Positions 37,972-47,022 of a stretch of DNA of 52,928 bases are shown one piece after another. The stretch's first letter is position 1; the number at the start of each line of letters is the position of its first letter. The stretch comes from Nitriliruptorales bacterium (GTDB taxonomy: Bacteria; Actinomycetota; Nitriliruptoria; Euzebyales; JAHELV01), in assembly GCA_024644015.1 (NCBI GenBank), contig JAHELV010000012.1:19920-72847 (forward strand), read 5' to 3'. Below the pieces are notes generated by a model. It worked only from the letters and a program-made list of their open reading frames with translations, did no database searches and had not been told where the DNA came from. The position numbers and the translations under genes are program-made.

Positions 37972-39552
37972 GTGGGGACAACCGGACACGACACCGTCCT
38001 CGTCGTCGACCTCGGGGCGCAGTACGCCCAGCTGATCGCCCGGCGAGTGCGTGAGCGCCACGTCTACTCGGAAATCGTCCCACACGACCTGCCCGCGTCC
38101 GAGGTGCTGGCACGGCGTCCTGCCGGCCTGATCCTGTCCGGCGGTCCCCAGTCGGTCTACGCCGAACATGCGCCGCGGATCGACCCGGAGATCCTCACCG
38201 CCGGAGTGCCGATCCTGGGCATCTGCTACGGCCAGCAGCTGATGGCGGTCGAGCTCGGTGGCGAGGTCACCCGCACCGGCCGGCCCGAGTACGGGCGGAC
38301 AGCCCTGGCCGTGCAGTCCGACAGCGCGTTGCTGCGGGAACAACCCGCCGACCAGACCGTGTGGATGAGCCACCGCGACGCGGTCACCCGTGCCCCCGAC
38401 GGGTTCCGCGTCATCGCAAGCACCGCCGACACCCCGGTCGCCGGGTTCGAAGACGTCGGACGCCAGCTCTACGGCGTGCAGTACCACCCGGAGGTCAGCC
38501 ACACCCCGTTGGGCGGCGTCGTGCTCGACACCTTCCTGACGCTGATCGGTGCCCGCCGCACGTGGACCGCGCACTCGATGATCGCCCAGCAGGTCGACGC
38601 GATCCGCGAGACCGTCGGCGGCGACCGACTGGTGTGCGGACTGTCGGGCGGGGTGGACTCGGCCGTGGCGGCGGCGCTGGTGTCGGACGCCGTGGGTGAT
38701 CAGCTGACCTGTGTCTTCGTCGACCACGGCCTGCTACGTCACGACGAACGACGACTCGTCGAGGAGGCGTTCGGGGCCTACAGCGACAGCGGGCTGGTCG
38801 TCATCAAGGCCGCCGACCGCTTTCTCGAGCGCCTCGCCGGGGTGGTCGACCCAGAGGTCAAGCGCAAGCGCATCGGCACCGAGTTCATCCGCGTGTTCGA
38901 GGAGGCGGCGCGCGACCATGCCGGGGACGCCCGGTTCCTGGTCCAGGGCACCCTGTACCCCGACGTCATCGAATCGGGCCATGGCACGGCGTCGACGATC
39001 AAGAGCCACCACAACGTCGGCGGACTGCCCGCCGACATGGCGTTCGAACTGGTCGAGCCGCTGCGTTGGCTCTTCAAGGACGAGGTGCGCCGCGTCGGTG
39101 AGGAGCTCGGCCTGCCCCCCGAGATCGTGTGGCGTCAGCCATTCCCCGGCCCCGGGCTGGCCGTCCGGATCATCGGCGAGGTGACCGCGCAACGACTGGC
39201 GCTGGTGCGCGCTGCGGACCACATCGTGCTCGAGGAGCTGCGCCGCGCAGGGCTCGACCGCGCGGCCGCCACGGGCGACGCGGTGCCCGGCGCGGCCGAC
39301 CATGTGTGGCAGTCCTTCGCGGTCCTGCCCGACGTGCGGGCCGTCGGCGTGCAGGGCGACCAGCGCACCTACGGCTACCCGATCATCGTGCGGGCGGTCA
39401 CGAGCGAGGACGCGATGACGGCGGACTTCGCCAGGCTGGACTGGGATGTGCTCGAACGGATCGCGAATCGCATCGTCGGCGAGGTCGACGAAATCAACCG
39501 GGTGGCGTACGACATCACGTCCAAGCCGCCCGGGACGATCGAGTGGGAATGA
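37972..39552 (+). CDS. guaA: GMP synthase (glutamine-hydrolysing)
   Basis: It aminates XMP to GMP. The N-terminal glutaminase domain has [20 protein letters not shown], the nucleophile in GICYGQQLM (Cys about 83) and the [10 protein letters not shown] His/Glu pair. The ATP-pyrophosphatase domain has [15 protein letters not shown], followed by the dimerisation domain with [25 protein letters not shown] and the terminal [16 protein letters not shown] 37972 follows GGAGG and starts the protein 8 residues before the first conserved strand. The length of 526 residues is normal. DUF2207 follows 19 bp later. Confidence 0.97.
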   Translation: MGTTGHDTVLVVDLGAQYAQLIARRVRERHVYSEIVPHDLPASEVLARRPAGLILSGGPQSVYAEHAPRIDPEILTAGVPILGICYGQQLMAVELGGEVTRTGRPEYGRTALAVQSDSALLREQPADQTVWMSHRDAVTRAPDGFRVIASTADTPVAGFEDVGRQLYGVQYHPEVSHTPLGGVVLDTFLTLIGARRTWTAHSMIAQQVDAIRETVGGDRLVCGLSGGVDSAVAAALVSDAVGDQLTCVFVDHGLLRHDERRLVEEAFGAYSDSGLVVIKAADRFLERLAGVVDPEVKRKRIGTEFIRVFEEAARDHAGDARFLVQGTLYPDVIESGHGTASTIKSHHNVGGLPADMAFELVEPLRWLFKDEVRRVGEELGLPPEIVWRQPFPGPGLAVRIIGEVTAQRLALVRAADHIVLEELRRAGLDRAAATGDAVPGAADHVWQSFAVLPDVRAVGVQGDQRTYGYPIIVRAVTSEDAMTADFARLDWDVLERIANRIVGEVDEINRVAYDITSKPPGTIEWE

Positions 39553-39571
39553 CGGTGTGAGGAGGCCGAGG

Positions 39572-41590
39572 GTGGCGAAGATGGGTGCGGCGCGGGATCG
39601 TGCGATCGCCCCGGACCCGGTGGTCGTGCCGTCACGGCCTGGCGCTGCCGGAACGTGGCGCGGGCGATCCCGCGCCACCCGCGTGCTGATCGCGGCGCTG
39701 CTGCTCGGCGCGGCCGTGATCATCACGTCCGCCGGCACCGTCGGCGCCCAGGCCCGCTCCGAGCGCATCGGCGACCTGCGGATCTCCGCCGAGCTGTCCG
39801 ACGACGGGTCGATGCGCGTCGTCGAGCGGCGCCAGTTCATCTACGACGGCTCGTTCCGGGGTGCTTTCATCGAGATCCCACTGCGGGACGGTCAGCGCGC
39901 CACGCTCAACAGCCTGACCGACGCGAACGAGACGACCTACCGCCCCGGCAGCTGCGCACCGGACGGTCCCATCGTGCCGGGTGACTACGAGGTGGCCTCC
40001 CCGCGCTGGTACCGGTCGATTCTCGAGGCCGTTCCCGGCCAGCGGGTCGTGGACCGCTTCGCAGTCACCTGGTGCTGGCAACCGCCCCCCACCAACACCA
40101 GCCGGACGATCATCCTCGACTACACCGTCAGCAACGCCGGTGCGCGCCACGCCGACTCCTCGGAGCTGTACTGGCAGTTCGTCGGCGACGGCTGGGATGT
40201 CACGACCGAGTCGGTCGTGGTCGACGTGGTGCTCCCGACCGACGACGTCCAGTTCTGGGCGCACGGTCCGCTGACCGGCACGGTGAACCGGGCCGGCGAT
40301 CGGACGGTGCGGCTCGCGGTCGATTCCCTGCCCCCGAACACGTTCGTCGAGCTGCGCGCGCTGATGCCGAGCGACGCGCTGTCCGGCGCGGAGAGCGACG
40401 GTCGGGCCGCGCGCGAGGACATCCTTGCCGAGGAGGCGTGCTTCGCGCAGCAGGCAAACGCCCAACGGGCCCGGGCCCGGGGGGAGGAGCCGACCGACGA
40501 CTGCGATCCCGCGGCGGGCCGCAAACGGCTGCTCAGCGGCCTGCTCGGCCTCGGCCTGCTCGGCGGCGGCGTGGGCTGGTGGCAGCTGTTCCGCCGGCAC
40601 GGTCGTGAGTACCCGCTGCCGCAGGAGGTCGTCGAACTCGACTACGAGCACGACCTTCCCAGCGATCACGCCCCCGCGCACGTGGACTATCTGCTGCACT
40701 GGGGCAACGTCACGGAGACAGCGCTGACCGCGACGGTGCTCGACCTCGCGCGGCGTGGGCACATCAAGCTGCGCCGTGAGATGGTCACGACCGACCGTCT
40801 GCTGCTGCCGGATCGTGAGGAGGCCGTCACCACCTTCGACCGTCGCTCCGAGCCCGAGCGGGGGTGGGAGCAGGACGTCATGGAGCTACTGTTCGATCTG
40901 GCCGGTGAGGGCCGCTCCACCGTCACCGACCGGCAACTCAAGGCGTGGGTCTCGTCCCACCGTGAGCGTGCCTACCAGTGGTGGCAGTCGTGGACGTCGG
41001 CGGTCACGCGTGACACCGCGGGCATGCGATGGATCGAACCGAAGGTCTGGGTCGGCGCCTCGATCGCGCTGGGGCTGGCCCTCGTCGCCGTCGCGGTCGG
41101 CGCCGCCCTGATCGGGGCGAACCTGATCGTCGTCGGACTGACCGTGGCCGTGGGCGTCGCCGCGGCGGCGGCCAGCCCGCTCATGCGCCGGCGCACGCCG
41201 GACGGCCGGGTGCTCGAGCACCGATGGCGGCGGTTCGGTGCGTACCTGACCGACTACAGCCTCATCCCCGAACGGGGCCCGGAGTATCTCGCGCTGTGGG
41301 GACACTGGCTTGTGTACGCCGTGCCGCTCGGCGTCGCGGAGACCGTGGTCAAGAACCTGGAGACGAAGTTGTCCGAGGCCGAGCTGCAGCAGGTGGGCGG
41401 CGGCTGGTACCCGATGATGTACTACCACGGCGCGCTCTACGGCGGCTTCGGTGACGGGCTCTCGTCGATCACCACGGCGATCCCCACCAGTCAGATCGCC
41501 TCGTCACCGGCGTCCTCGAGCGGTGGCGGGGGTGGCTTCTCCGGTGGCGGTGGTGGCGGTGGTGGCGGCGGTGGTGGCGGTTCGTTCTGA
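39572..41590 (+). CDS. DUF2207 membrane protein with glycine-rich tail
   Basis: A predicted membrane protein of the DUF2207 family. After a signal-anchor-like segment (about 33-55) comes an outer beta-rich domain (about 60-280; RISAELSDDGSMRVVERRQFIYDG), a membrane segment at about 310-335, a cytosolic domain with VDYLLHWGNVTETALTATVLDLARRGHIKL (winged-helix-like), two close membrane segments (about 490-530) and a tail of Gly/Ser repeats ending in Phe. All are typical of the family, whose function is unknown. GTG 39572 is preferred: GGAGG lies 8 nt upstream; ATG 39581 is the alternative. Probably co-transcribed with guaA. Confidence 0.82.
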   Translation: MAKMGAARDRAIAPDPVVVPSRPGAAGTWRGRSRATRVLIAALLLGAAVIITSAGTVGAQARSERIGDLRISAELSDDGSMRVVERRQFIYDGSFRGAFIEIPLRDGQRATLNSLTDANETTYRPGSCAPDGPIVPGDYEVASPRWYRSILEAVPGQRVVDRFAVTWCWQPPPTNTSRTIILDYTVSNAGARHADSSELYWQFVGDGWDVTTESVVVDVVLPTDDVQFWAHGPLTGTVNRAGDRTVRLAVDSLPPNTFVELRALMPSDALSGAESDGRAAREDILAEEACFAQQANAQRARARGEEPTDDCDPAAGRKRLLSGLLGLGLLGGGVGWWQLFRRHGREYPLPQEVVELDYEHDLPSDHAPAHVDYLLHWGNVTETALTATVLDLARRGHIKLRREMVTTDRLLLPDREEAVTTFDRRSEPERGWEQDVMELLFDLAGEGRSTVTDRQLKAWVSSHRERAYQWWQSWTSAVTRDTAGMRWIEPKVWVGASIALGLALVAVAVGAALIGANLIVVGLTVAVGVAAAAASPLMRRRTPDGRVLEHRWRRFGAYLTDYSLIPERGPEYLALWGHWLVYAVPLGVAETVVKNLETKLSEAELQQVGGGWYPMMYYHGALYGGFGDGLSSITTAIPTSQIASSPASSSGGGGGFSGGGGGGGGGGGGGSF

Positions 41591-41695
41591 CCGGGCCGAT
41601 GGCAGCGTGATCTCCGCTCGACCTGCTGGCCGACGACACCGACGCCGATGGCGTCATCGAACGCGCGGCTGATCCGCGACCTGGAGGGCCGACTC

Positions 41696-42172
41696 CTAGT
41701 CCGTCGTGCCGTCCGCGGCGTCGGCGTTCAGGCGCCGCAGCCAGTTGCGCTCGTCGTTGGACAGCACACCGGCGTACGCCTCCTCGACGGCGAGCGCCGA
41801 CACGACGTTGCTCGGCAGCACGGCCCACCCGGCCAACGCCGCTTCGGTCCGGCGCAGCACCTGCTCGGCGGTGGCATCCCACGGCGCGGCGACCGACGCG
41901 CCGGCTCGCAGCGTCTGGCGGTACGACTCGACGTCACTGCGGATGATCAGTGCGACGATGGAGATCTGCTCGTGCTGGGCGCGGATCTTGCTCAGCGTCT
42001 CCAGATCCTGCGGCGACCGCACGGTGAGCACGACCGCTTCGAGGCCACTGGGCGGGTCGCTGTCGAGTTGCTCGTCGGGGTGCTCCCACTCGTCGACGTC
42101 GTGTCCGGCCTCGCGCAGCACGAGGGCCAAACCGCGGCGGTAGATGGGTACAGGGTCTGCAACGGCGATCAT
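41696..42172 (-). CDS. Degenerate response-regulator receiver protein
   Basis: A 158-residue protein that aligns with the receiver domain of NarL-type regulators: VADPVPIYRRGLALVLREAG at the N-terminus and LRAGASVAAPWDATAEQVLRR near the last helix. Two key positions are lost: the phospho-acceptor Asp after VVL is Thr50, and the conserved Lys of the last strand is replaced in AAPWDA. The C-terminus (LSNDERNWLRRL) looks like the first helix of a LuxR-type HTH, after which the protein stops, so it has no complete DNA-binding domain. GAAGG precedes ATG 42172. It is divergent from pcrA. A protein-binding role without phosphorylation is likely; this is inference. Confidence 0.7.
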   Translation of the reverse strand: MIAVADPVPIYRRGLALVLREAGHDVDEWEHPDEQLDSDPPSGLEAVVLTVRSPQDLETLSKIRAQHEQISIVALIIRSDVESYRQTLRAGASVAAPWDATAEQVLRRTEAALAGWAVLPSNVVSALAVEEAYAGVLSNDERNWLRRLNADAADGTTD

Positions 42173-42394
42173 GTTGGCACCTTCCGCGCAACCACTGTCG
42201 TGAGCGGTGACATGTGGCGCAGCCGTGTGAACACTGGGCCAACAGTGTCGGCGTACGCACGAGGGAACGCAGCCTGAACTTTCGTACATGTCGAGTACAG
42301 GTCGAAGGTCTGCGGGAGCTGTCGGGTCGCCGGTGGTGCGCAGGCGCGCACACCAGGCCGTGGACACGGACCGCGGCGGCGGCGCGACGGCCCC

Positions 42395-42400
42395 TACACT
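42395..42400 (+). promoter_or_regulatory. -10 element for pcrA, near-leaderless
   Basis: TACACT ends 10 nt before the pcrA ATG, which would give a transcript starting about 4 nt before the start codon. There is no ribosome-binding site. The rest of the 238-bp divergent gap (42173-42410) shows nothing else I can name. Confidence 0.4.
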
Positions 42401-42410
42401 CGCTGTGCAC

Positions 42411-44642
42411 ATGACTTCCACACCGCTGTTCGCCGACCCGTCCGCCGAGCTCGTCGAAGGACTCAACCCCGCCCAGCGGGACGCCGTGCTGCATGCCGGC
42501 GGGCCCCTGCTGGTCATCGCCGGCGCCGGCTCCGGCAAGACGCGCGTGCTGGCCCATCGCATCGCGCACCTGATCCGCGATCGCGCGGTCAACCCATACG
42601 GGATCCTGGCGATCACATTCACCAACAAGGCCGCGAGCGAGATGCAGCAGCGCGTCGGGGCGCTGGTCGGCGATCGCGTGGTCGGGTTGACCCGCGACGC
42701 CGACGGCAACGTCCGACGTCGGCGCTGGGGCGGCATGTGGGTGTCGACCTTCCACGCGGCCTGCGCACGGCTGCTGCGTGCGGAGATCAGCCGGCTCGGC
42801 TACGAGACGACGTTCACCATCTACGACACCGATGACTCGCGGCGGCTGCTGGCGCAGTGCATCGACGAGCTCGGCCTCGATCCGAAGCGCATCAGTCCCC
42901 GCGCGGCCGCCGCCGTGATCTCTCGGGCCAAGAACGAGCTGATCGACTTCGAATCGTTCTCGCAACAGGCCGAGGACTGGTTCGCCCAGCAGGTCGCCGA
43001 GGTCTACCGCTTGTACCAGGACCGGTTGCTGCGGGCCAGCGCGCTGGACTTCGACGACCTGCTGACCAAGACCGTCGAACTGCTGCAGCTGTTCGACGAC
43101 GTGCTCGGCAGGTACCAGGCGCTGTTCGGCCACGTGCTCGTCGACGAGTGGCAGGACACCAACCACGCCCAGTACACGCTGGTGCAGATGCTGGCCTCGG
43201 AGCATCGCAACCTCGCCGTCGTCGGAGACGCCGACCAGTCGATCTACCGCTTCCGCGGCGCCGACATCCGCAACATCCTCGACTTCGAGCGTGACTTCCC
43301 CGACGCGACGCGCATCACGTTGGAGCGCAACTACCGGTCGACCCAGACGATCCTGGATGCCGCCAACGCGGTGATCGCCCACAACACCCAACGGCTCGAC
43401 AAGCGGCTGTGGACCGACATCGGTCAGGGCGAGCAGGTCGTGCGCTACACGGCCGAGAACGCCCACGACGAGGCGGCGTTCGTCGCCGAGGAGGTCGACC
43501 GGCTTGTCGACGAGCACAGGTACGCGCCGGGCGACTGTGCCGTGTTCTACCGGACCAACGCCCAGTCGCGCGTGCTCGAGGAGGTACTGATCCGCACCGG
43601 CACGCCGTACCAGATCATCGGCGGCACCCGCTTCTACGAGCGCCGCGAGATCAAGGACATGCTCGCGTACCTACAGCTGCTGGTGAATCCCTCCGACGAC
43701 GTTGCCGCGCGGCGCGTGATCAACACTCCACGCAGGGGAATCGGTGCGAAGACCGAGCAGGTGCTGTCCGACGTCGCGCTCCGCGAGCGGATCAGCTTCC
43801 TCGAGGCGTGTCGTCGCGCCGAGGAGCATCCACAGCTCGGTCCGCGGGCGCGCAACAGCGTGCTCGAGTTCGTGTCGGTCGTCGATCAGCTCGGGGGAGC
43901 CGTCGAACGTACGCCGCTGCCGGAGCTCGTGGAGTTGGCGTGGAACGCCACCGGGTACCTGAGCGAGCTCGAGGCGCAGCGCACCATCGAGGCACAGGGC
44001 CGGATCGAGAACATCAAGGAGCTGGCCAGCGTCGCCGAGGACTTCGTGTCCCTGCAGCCCGACGCGACGTTGGCGGAGTTCCTGGAGCGCATCGCGCTGG
44101 TGTCGGAGGCCGACGCGCTCGTCGACGATGGCGACGAGCCGCAGTCGCGGCTGGTGCTGATGACCATGCACAACGCCAAGGGCCTGGAGTACCCCGTCGT
44201 GTTCGTCATCGGCATGGAGGACTCGGTGTTCCCGCACCATCGCGCGCTGTCCGAGCCCGACGAGCTCGAGGAGGAGCGCCGCCTGTGCTACGTGGCGTTC
44301 ACCCGGGCGCGCCAGCGCCTGTACGTCACCAGTGCGTGGAGCAGGACGCTGTTCGGAGCCACCAACGCCAACCCGCCGTCGCGGTTCCTGCGCGAGATCC
44401 CGTCCGACCTCCTCGAGATCCGGCGTGATCAGGGTGGGCCCAGCCGACGGGTGGCGGCGCGGGAGGAGGCCGACGAAGGCGACGAGTTCGCGGTCGGCAT
44501 GCGTGTGCTGCACCCGAGGTTCGGCGAGGGCCGAATCCTCGAGCTGTCAGGCACGCCGGGCAGCCAGGAGGCCCTCATCGCGTTCGACGAGTCGGGTACC
44601 AAGCGCGTGCTGCTGACGTACGCCCCACTGATCCGCGTCTGA
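42411..44642 (+). CDS. pcrA: ATP-dependent DNA helicase PcrA/UvrD1
   Basis: Superfamily 1A 3'-5' helicase in DNA repair and replication-transcription conflict resolution. Motifs in order: LNPAQRDAVLHAGGPLLVIAG with Walker A GAGSGKT, ITFTNKAASEM (Ia), STFHAACARLLR, DEWQDTN (II, with Trp where many have Tyr or Phe), GDADQSIYRFRGAD (III), ERNYRSTQTIL (IV), MTMHNAKGLEYPVVFV (V) and EERRLCYVAFTRARQRLYV (VI). The C-terminus (about 690-743) is a small beta-barrel, MRVLHPRFGEGRILEL, which in PcrA/UvrD binds RNA polymerase. At 743 residues the length is normal. ATG 42411 is supported by the near-leaderless promoter. Confidence 0.97.
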   Translation: MTSTPLFADPSAELVEGLNPAQRDAVLHAGGPLLVIAGAGSGKTRVLAHRIAHLIRDRAVNPYGILAITFTNKAASEMQQRVGALVGDRVVGLTRDADGNVRRRRWGGMWVSTFHAACARLLRAEISRLGYETTFTIYDTDDSRRLLAQCIDELGLDPKRISPRAAAAVISRAKNELIDFESFSQQAEDWFAQQVAEVYRLYQDRLLRASALDFDDLLTKTVELLQLFDDVLGRYQALFGHVLVDEWQDTNHAQYTLVQMLASEHRNLAVVGDADQSIYRFRGADIRNILDFERDFPDATRITLERNYRSTQTILDAANAVIAHNTQRLDKRLWTDIGQGEQVVRYTAENAHDEAAFVAEEVDRLVDEHRYAPGDCAVFYRTNAQSRVLEEVLIRTGTPYQIIGGTRFYERREIKDMLAYLQLLVNPSDDVAARRVINTPRRGIGAKTEQVLSDVALRERISFLEACRRAEEHPQLGPRARNSVLEFVSVVDQLGGAVERTPLPELVELAWNATGYLSELEAQRTIEAQGRIENIKELASVAEDFVSLQPDATLAEFLERIALVSEADALVDDGDEPQSRLVLMTMHNAKGLEYPVVFVIGMEDSVFPHHRALSEPDELEEERRLCYVAFTRARQRLYVTSAWSRTLFGATNANPPSRFLREIPSDLLEIRRDQGGPSRRVAAREEADEGDEFAVGMRVLHPRFGEGRILELSGTPGSQEALIAFDESGTKRVLLTYAPLIRV

Positions 44643-44680
44643 CAGCGACCTTCAGGCAGACCCCGCGCCGCAGCGCACCG

Positions 44681-45538
44681 TCAGCGTCTCGCGCCGTCAG
44701 CGGCGGGTTCCTCGAGCCGGGCGACGAGGTCGCCCAGCACGGAACGTGACAGCAGAAGCGACAGGTGCCCGATGTCGCGGACGCGGACGTTGGTGGCGTC
44801 GAGCGCCGGGTGGGTCAGCTTCGCACTGACGGCGGGCGCGATCATGAGATCCAGGTCGCTGTAGTAGGCGATCCAGCGCGCCAGGCCCGGCCGCGCCGTC
44901 CGCTCCAGCTGCTCGAGGTAGGTCGAGCCCGGGCGGCACTGCTGGCTCGCCCGACCGAGGCCGAACCAGGCGGTGTACGTGCCGCGGTGCGGTGTTCCCA
45001 GCGTGACCACGGTGTCGACCAGGTCGTGCCCGCCGAGCTGCTGCACGTACTGGCGCGCGACCAGCCCGCCCATCGAGTGGCCGATCAGGACGCAGGTGTC
45101 TTCCGCTGCGTGGCCGACGACCCGCTCGACCACGTCGCCGAGCTCACTGGCCACCTGGTTGAGGTCGCCCGTGATCGACGGGTAGTCGAACGTGTGCAGC
45201 GGCCCGAGCCCCGCCAGCCGCAGCGCGCGCTGCATCAACAGGAAGGCGCTGCGGTTGTGGACCCATCCGTGTACGAGAACCACCGGCCGACGCGCCACCG
45301 GGTGGTGCGGAGCGTCAGGCGCGCGCGGCCTCGACGGCAGTAGCCCGAGCGGGTACGCACTGGCGTGCACCGACGTCAGCAGCAGCTCGCGGACCAGCCC
45401 GCTGTAGGACGCCGGCCGCAGAGCGCTGCGAAGCGCCGCGCCCACCTGGCGCCGTAACGCGTCTGGTAGCGCATCGCGAAGATGACCAGCAACGCTGGTG
45501 TCTGCAGCCTGGTCTGGTGTGGCACGCTCGCTGGGCAC
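44681..45538 (-). CDS. Alpha/beta hydrolase, lipase-like
   Basis: A hydrolase of the lipase/palmitoyl-thioesterase type. RRPVVLVHGWVHNRSAFLLM is the oxyanion-hole strand, VLIGHSMGGLVARQYV carries the nucleophile Ser, and TLGTPHRGTYTAWFGLG follows. The Asp is likely in YYSDLDLMIAP and the His in VRDIGHLSLLLS. About 80 N-terminal residues ahead of the fold are helical; no clear signal peptide is seen. The start is uncertain because the frame stays open upstream: GTG 45538 has GAGGAG close by. The last residues are Glu/Ala rich. Physiological substrate unknown. Confidence 0.82.
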   Translation of the reverse strand: MPSERATPDQAADTSVAGHLRDALPDALRRQVGAALRSALRPASYSGLVRELLLTSVHASAYPLGLLPSRPRAPDAPHHPVARRPVVLVHGWVHNRSAFLLMQRALRLAGLGPLHTFDYPSITGDLNQVASELGDVVERVVGHAAEDTCVLIGHSMGGLVARQYVQQLGGHDLVDTVVTLGTPHRGTYTAWFGLGRASQQCRPGSTYLEQLERTARPGLARWIAYYSDLDLMIAPAVSAKLTHPALDATNVRVRDIGHLSLLLSRSVLGDLVARLEEPAADGARR

Positions 45539-45805
45539 CGGCTCCTCACGCGCTACGGGCGAACCCCCACTGCACACCCATCGTCGCACGGCGACGGGTG
45601 TCCGGCCATCGCACGGTGACGGGTGTCCGGCCATCGGGTGGCGCTTCCCGCTGTGGACGGCTCGTGCGCGAACCACGGGGTGGTCGGTGTTTGCAGTCCC
45701 AGGCACGCAATGGGCCCACCACCCCGCACTTCTCGCAGAAGCTGGTCGTCCGAGGGCGGGGTGGCGGCGGTGAGGCGGGGTGGTGGCGGTGCGGGTGGGG
45801 TGGGG
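45539..45805. other. Intergenic stretch with tandem repeat and G-rich tract
   Basis: It holds a two-copy 25-bp direct repeat (45585-45634) and a plus-strand G-rich tract (45754-45813) that ends at the stop of the Rieske-like gene. No gene of its own is supported, though the hydrolase frame remains open through part of it. Confidence 0.5.
45585..45634. repeat. 25-bp direct tandem repeat, two copies
   Basis: The unit starts CGCACGG(C/T)GACGGGTG and ends TCCGGCCAT; copies at 45585-45609 and 45610-45634 differ by one base. It lies upstream of, or within the extreme 5' end of, the lipase-like gene. Confidence 0.75.
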
Positions 45806-46336
45806 TCAGGGGGTGCAGGTGGTCGGCTCGGCGCCCGGTCGGGCATCGAGGCGCGTGCCTCCGGCCGCGGCGTCGACGTAGAGCACGCCCTGGTAGACCT
45901 GCGACGGCAGCCGCGCCAGCGAGTCGCCGGCGCCGCCGACCAGCCGGCCGTCGGGCTCCCACGCGGCGTTGCCGCCGGCGGCGATCAGGCGGGACCGCTC
46001 GCCGCACCATCCGACCGTCGCCGCCGGGGCGTCGAACACCGTGACTCCGCCTGCGCCGCGCAGCACGAGCACGTCACGGTCGTCGTCGAGCGCAACCACG
46101 GCGGCAGCGCGCGGATCGATCTGCGAGATCTCACCGACCGCCACGAACGGTGGACCCGGCGGCGTCGACCGCAGCAGCAGCAGGCCACCGGCGGCCAGCA
46201 CGACGACACCCGCGACCACGGCGGCGATCGCCCACTGCAGCCCCATCGGCTCGCGCAGGATGATCTTGCGTGCCCGCTTGGCGGCGCGCGGCGGCAGGTA
46301 GCCCCGGGGTCCATAGTCAGGAGGATCGGGTGCCAC
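45806..46336 (-). CDS. Membrane-anchored Rieske-like protein lacking cluster ligands
   Basis: A 176-residue protein with a basic N-terminus, one membrane segment (about 34-56) and an outer domain of about 110 residues. The domain matches the pattern of actinobacterial Rieske proteins: [37 protein letters not shown], then [20 protein letters not shown] and YQGVLYVD. The two ligand boxes CxH and CxxH are gone: only Cys111 remains at the first, and the second reads AAGGNAAW. So it should not hold a 2Fe-2S cluster. GTG 46336 has AAGGAG 5 nt upstream on the minus strand. Function unknown; the assignment to the Rieske fold is by eye. Confidence 0.65.
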   Translation of the reverse strand: MAPDPPDYGPRGYLPPRAAKRARKIILREPMGLQWAIAAVVAGVVVLAAGGLLLLRSTPPGPPFVAVGEISQIDPRAAAVVALDDDRDVLVLRGAGGVTVFDAPAATVGWCGERSRLIAAGGNAAWEPDGRLVGGAGDSLARLPSQVYQGVLYVDAAAGGTRLDARPGAEPTTCTP

Positions 46337-46484
46337 GATGCTCCTTCGCCGGCCGGGCGGTACGTGCTCAGGGGCTCCCAGGCTATGCCCGCTCGGCCTC
46401 GTTTCGTCCCGCGGACGCCAGGCTATGCTCGACGTCGCCGGCGGGTCTCGCGTGCCGGCTTCGTCGTTGGGAAAGGAACATCTG

Positions 46485-46895
46485 GTGGCGGTCCGGGTGC
46501 TGGTCGCCAAGCCAGGCCTCGACGGCCACGACCGTGGCGCCAAGATCGTCGCCCGTGCGCTGCGCGACGCCGGGTTCGAGGTCGTCTACACCGGGCTGCA
46601 TCAGACGCCAGAGCAGATCGTCGAGGCCGCACTGCAGGAAGACGTACAGGTGGTGGGCCTGTCGATCCACTCGGGTGCGCACATGACCCTGTTCCCACGG
46701 GTCGTCGAGCTGCTCGCAGAACGCGGCGCCGCCGACATCGTGGTGTTCGGTGGGGGGATCATTCCGTCGGAGGACATCGTGGAGCTCAAGCAGCTCGGCG
46801 TGGCCGAGATCTTCACGCCCGGCGCACGGACCGACACGATCATCGAGTGGGTCCGCTCCCACGTGGACGGCCCGGCCCTCGACCCTGACGGCTGA
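46485..46895 (+). CDS. Stand-alone B12-binding subunit of an acyl-CoA mutase
   Basis: A 136-residue cobalamin-binding domain like the C-terminus of methylmalonyl-CoA mutase. [24 protein letters not shown] contains the DxHxxG motif whose His coordinates cobalt; [19 protein letters not shown] and [13 protein letters not shown] complete the flavodoxin-like fold. Split mutases (methylmalonyl-, isobutyryl-, or related acyl-CoA mutases) use such small subunits; the large subunit is not in the window. GTG 46485 has GAAAGGA upstream. It sits before sucC-sucD, fitting delivery of succinyl-CoA, but the exact mutase is not known. Confidence 0.88.
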   Translation: MAVRVLVAKPGLDGHDRGAKIVARALRDAGFEVVYTGLHQTPEQIVEAALQEDVQVVGLSIHSGAHMTLFPRVVELLAERGAADIVVFGGGIIPSEDIVELKQLGVAEIFTPGARTDTIIEWVRSHVDGPALDPDG

Positions 46896-47022
46896 GGGCG
46901 CAGCCCGGATCATCTCGATCGTCCGGTTCGCCGCCGTCGGTCCTGCGCATGATGGAAACCGAAGCCGAAGCCCGCCGCCGTCAGCACGCGGCACAAGCCA
47001 CCCTCGACGAATGGACGCGGCA

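Noticed and set aside
38734-39840. 368-residue open frame on the minus strand
   Set aside because: It is a shadow of guaA and the DUF2207 start.
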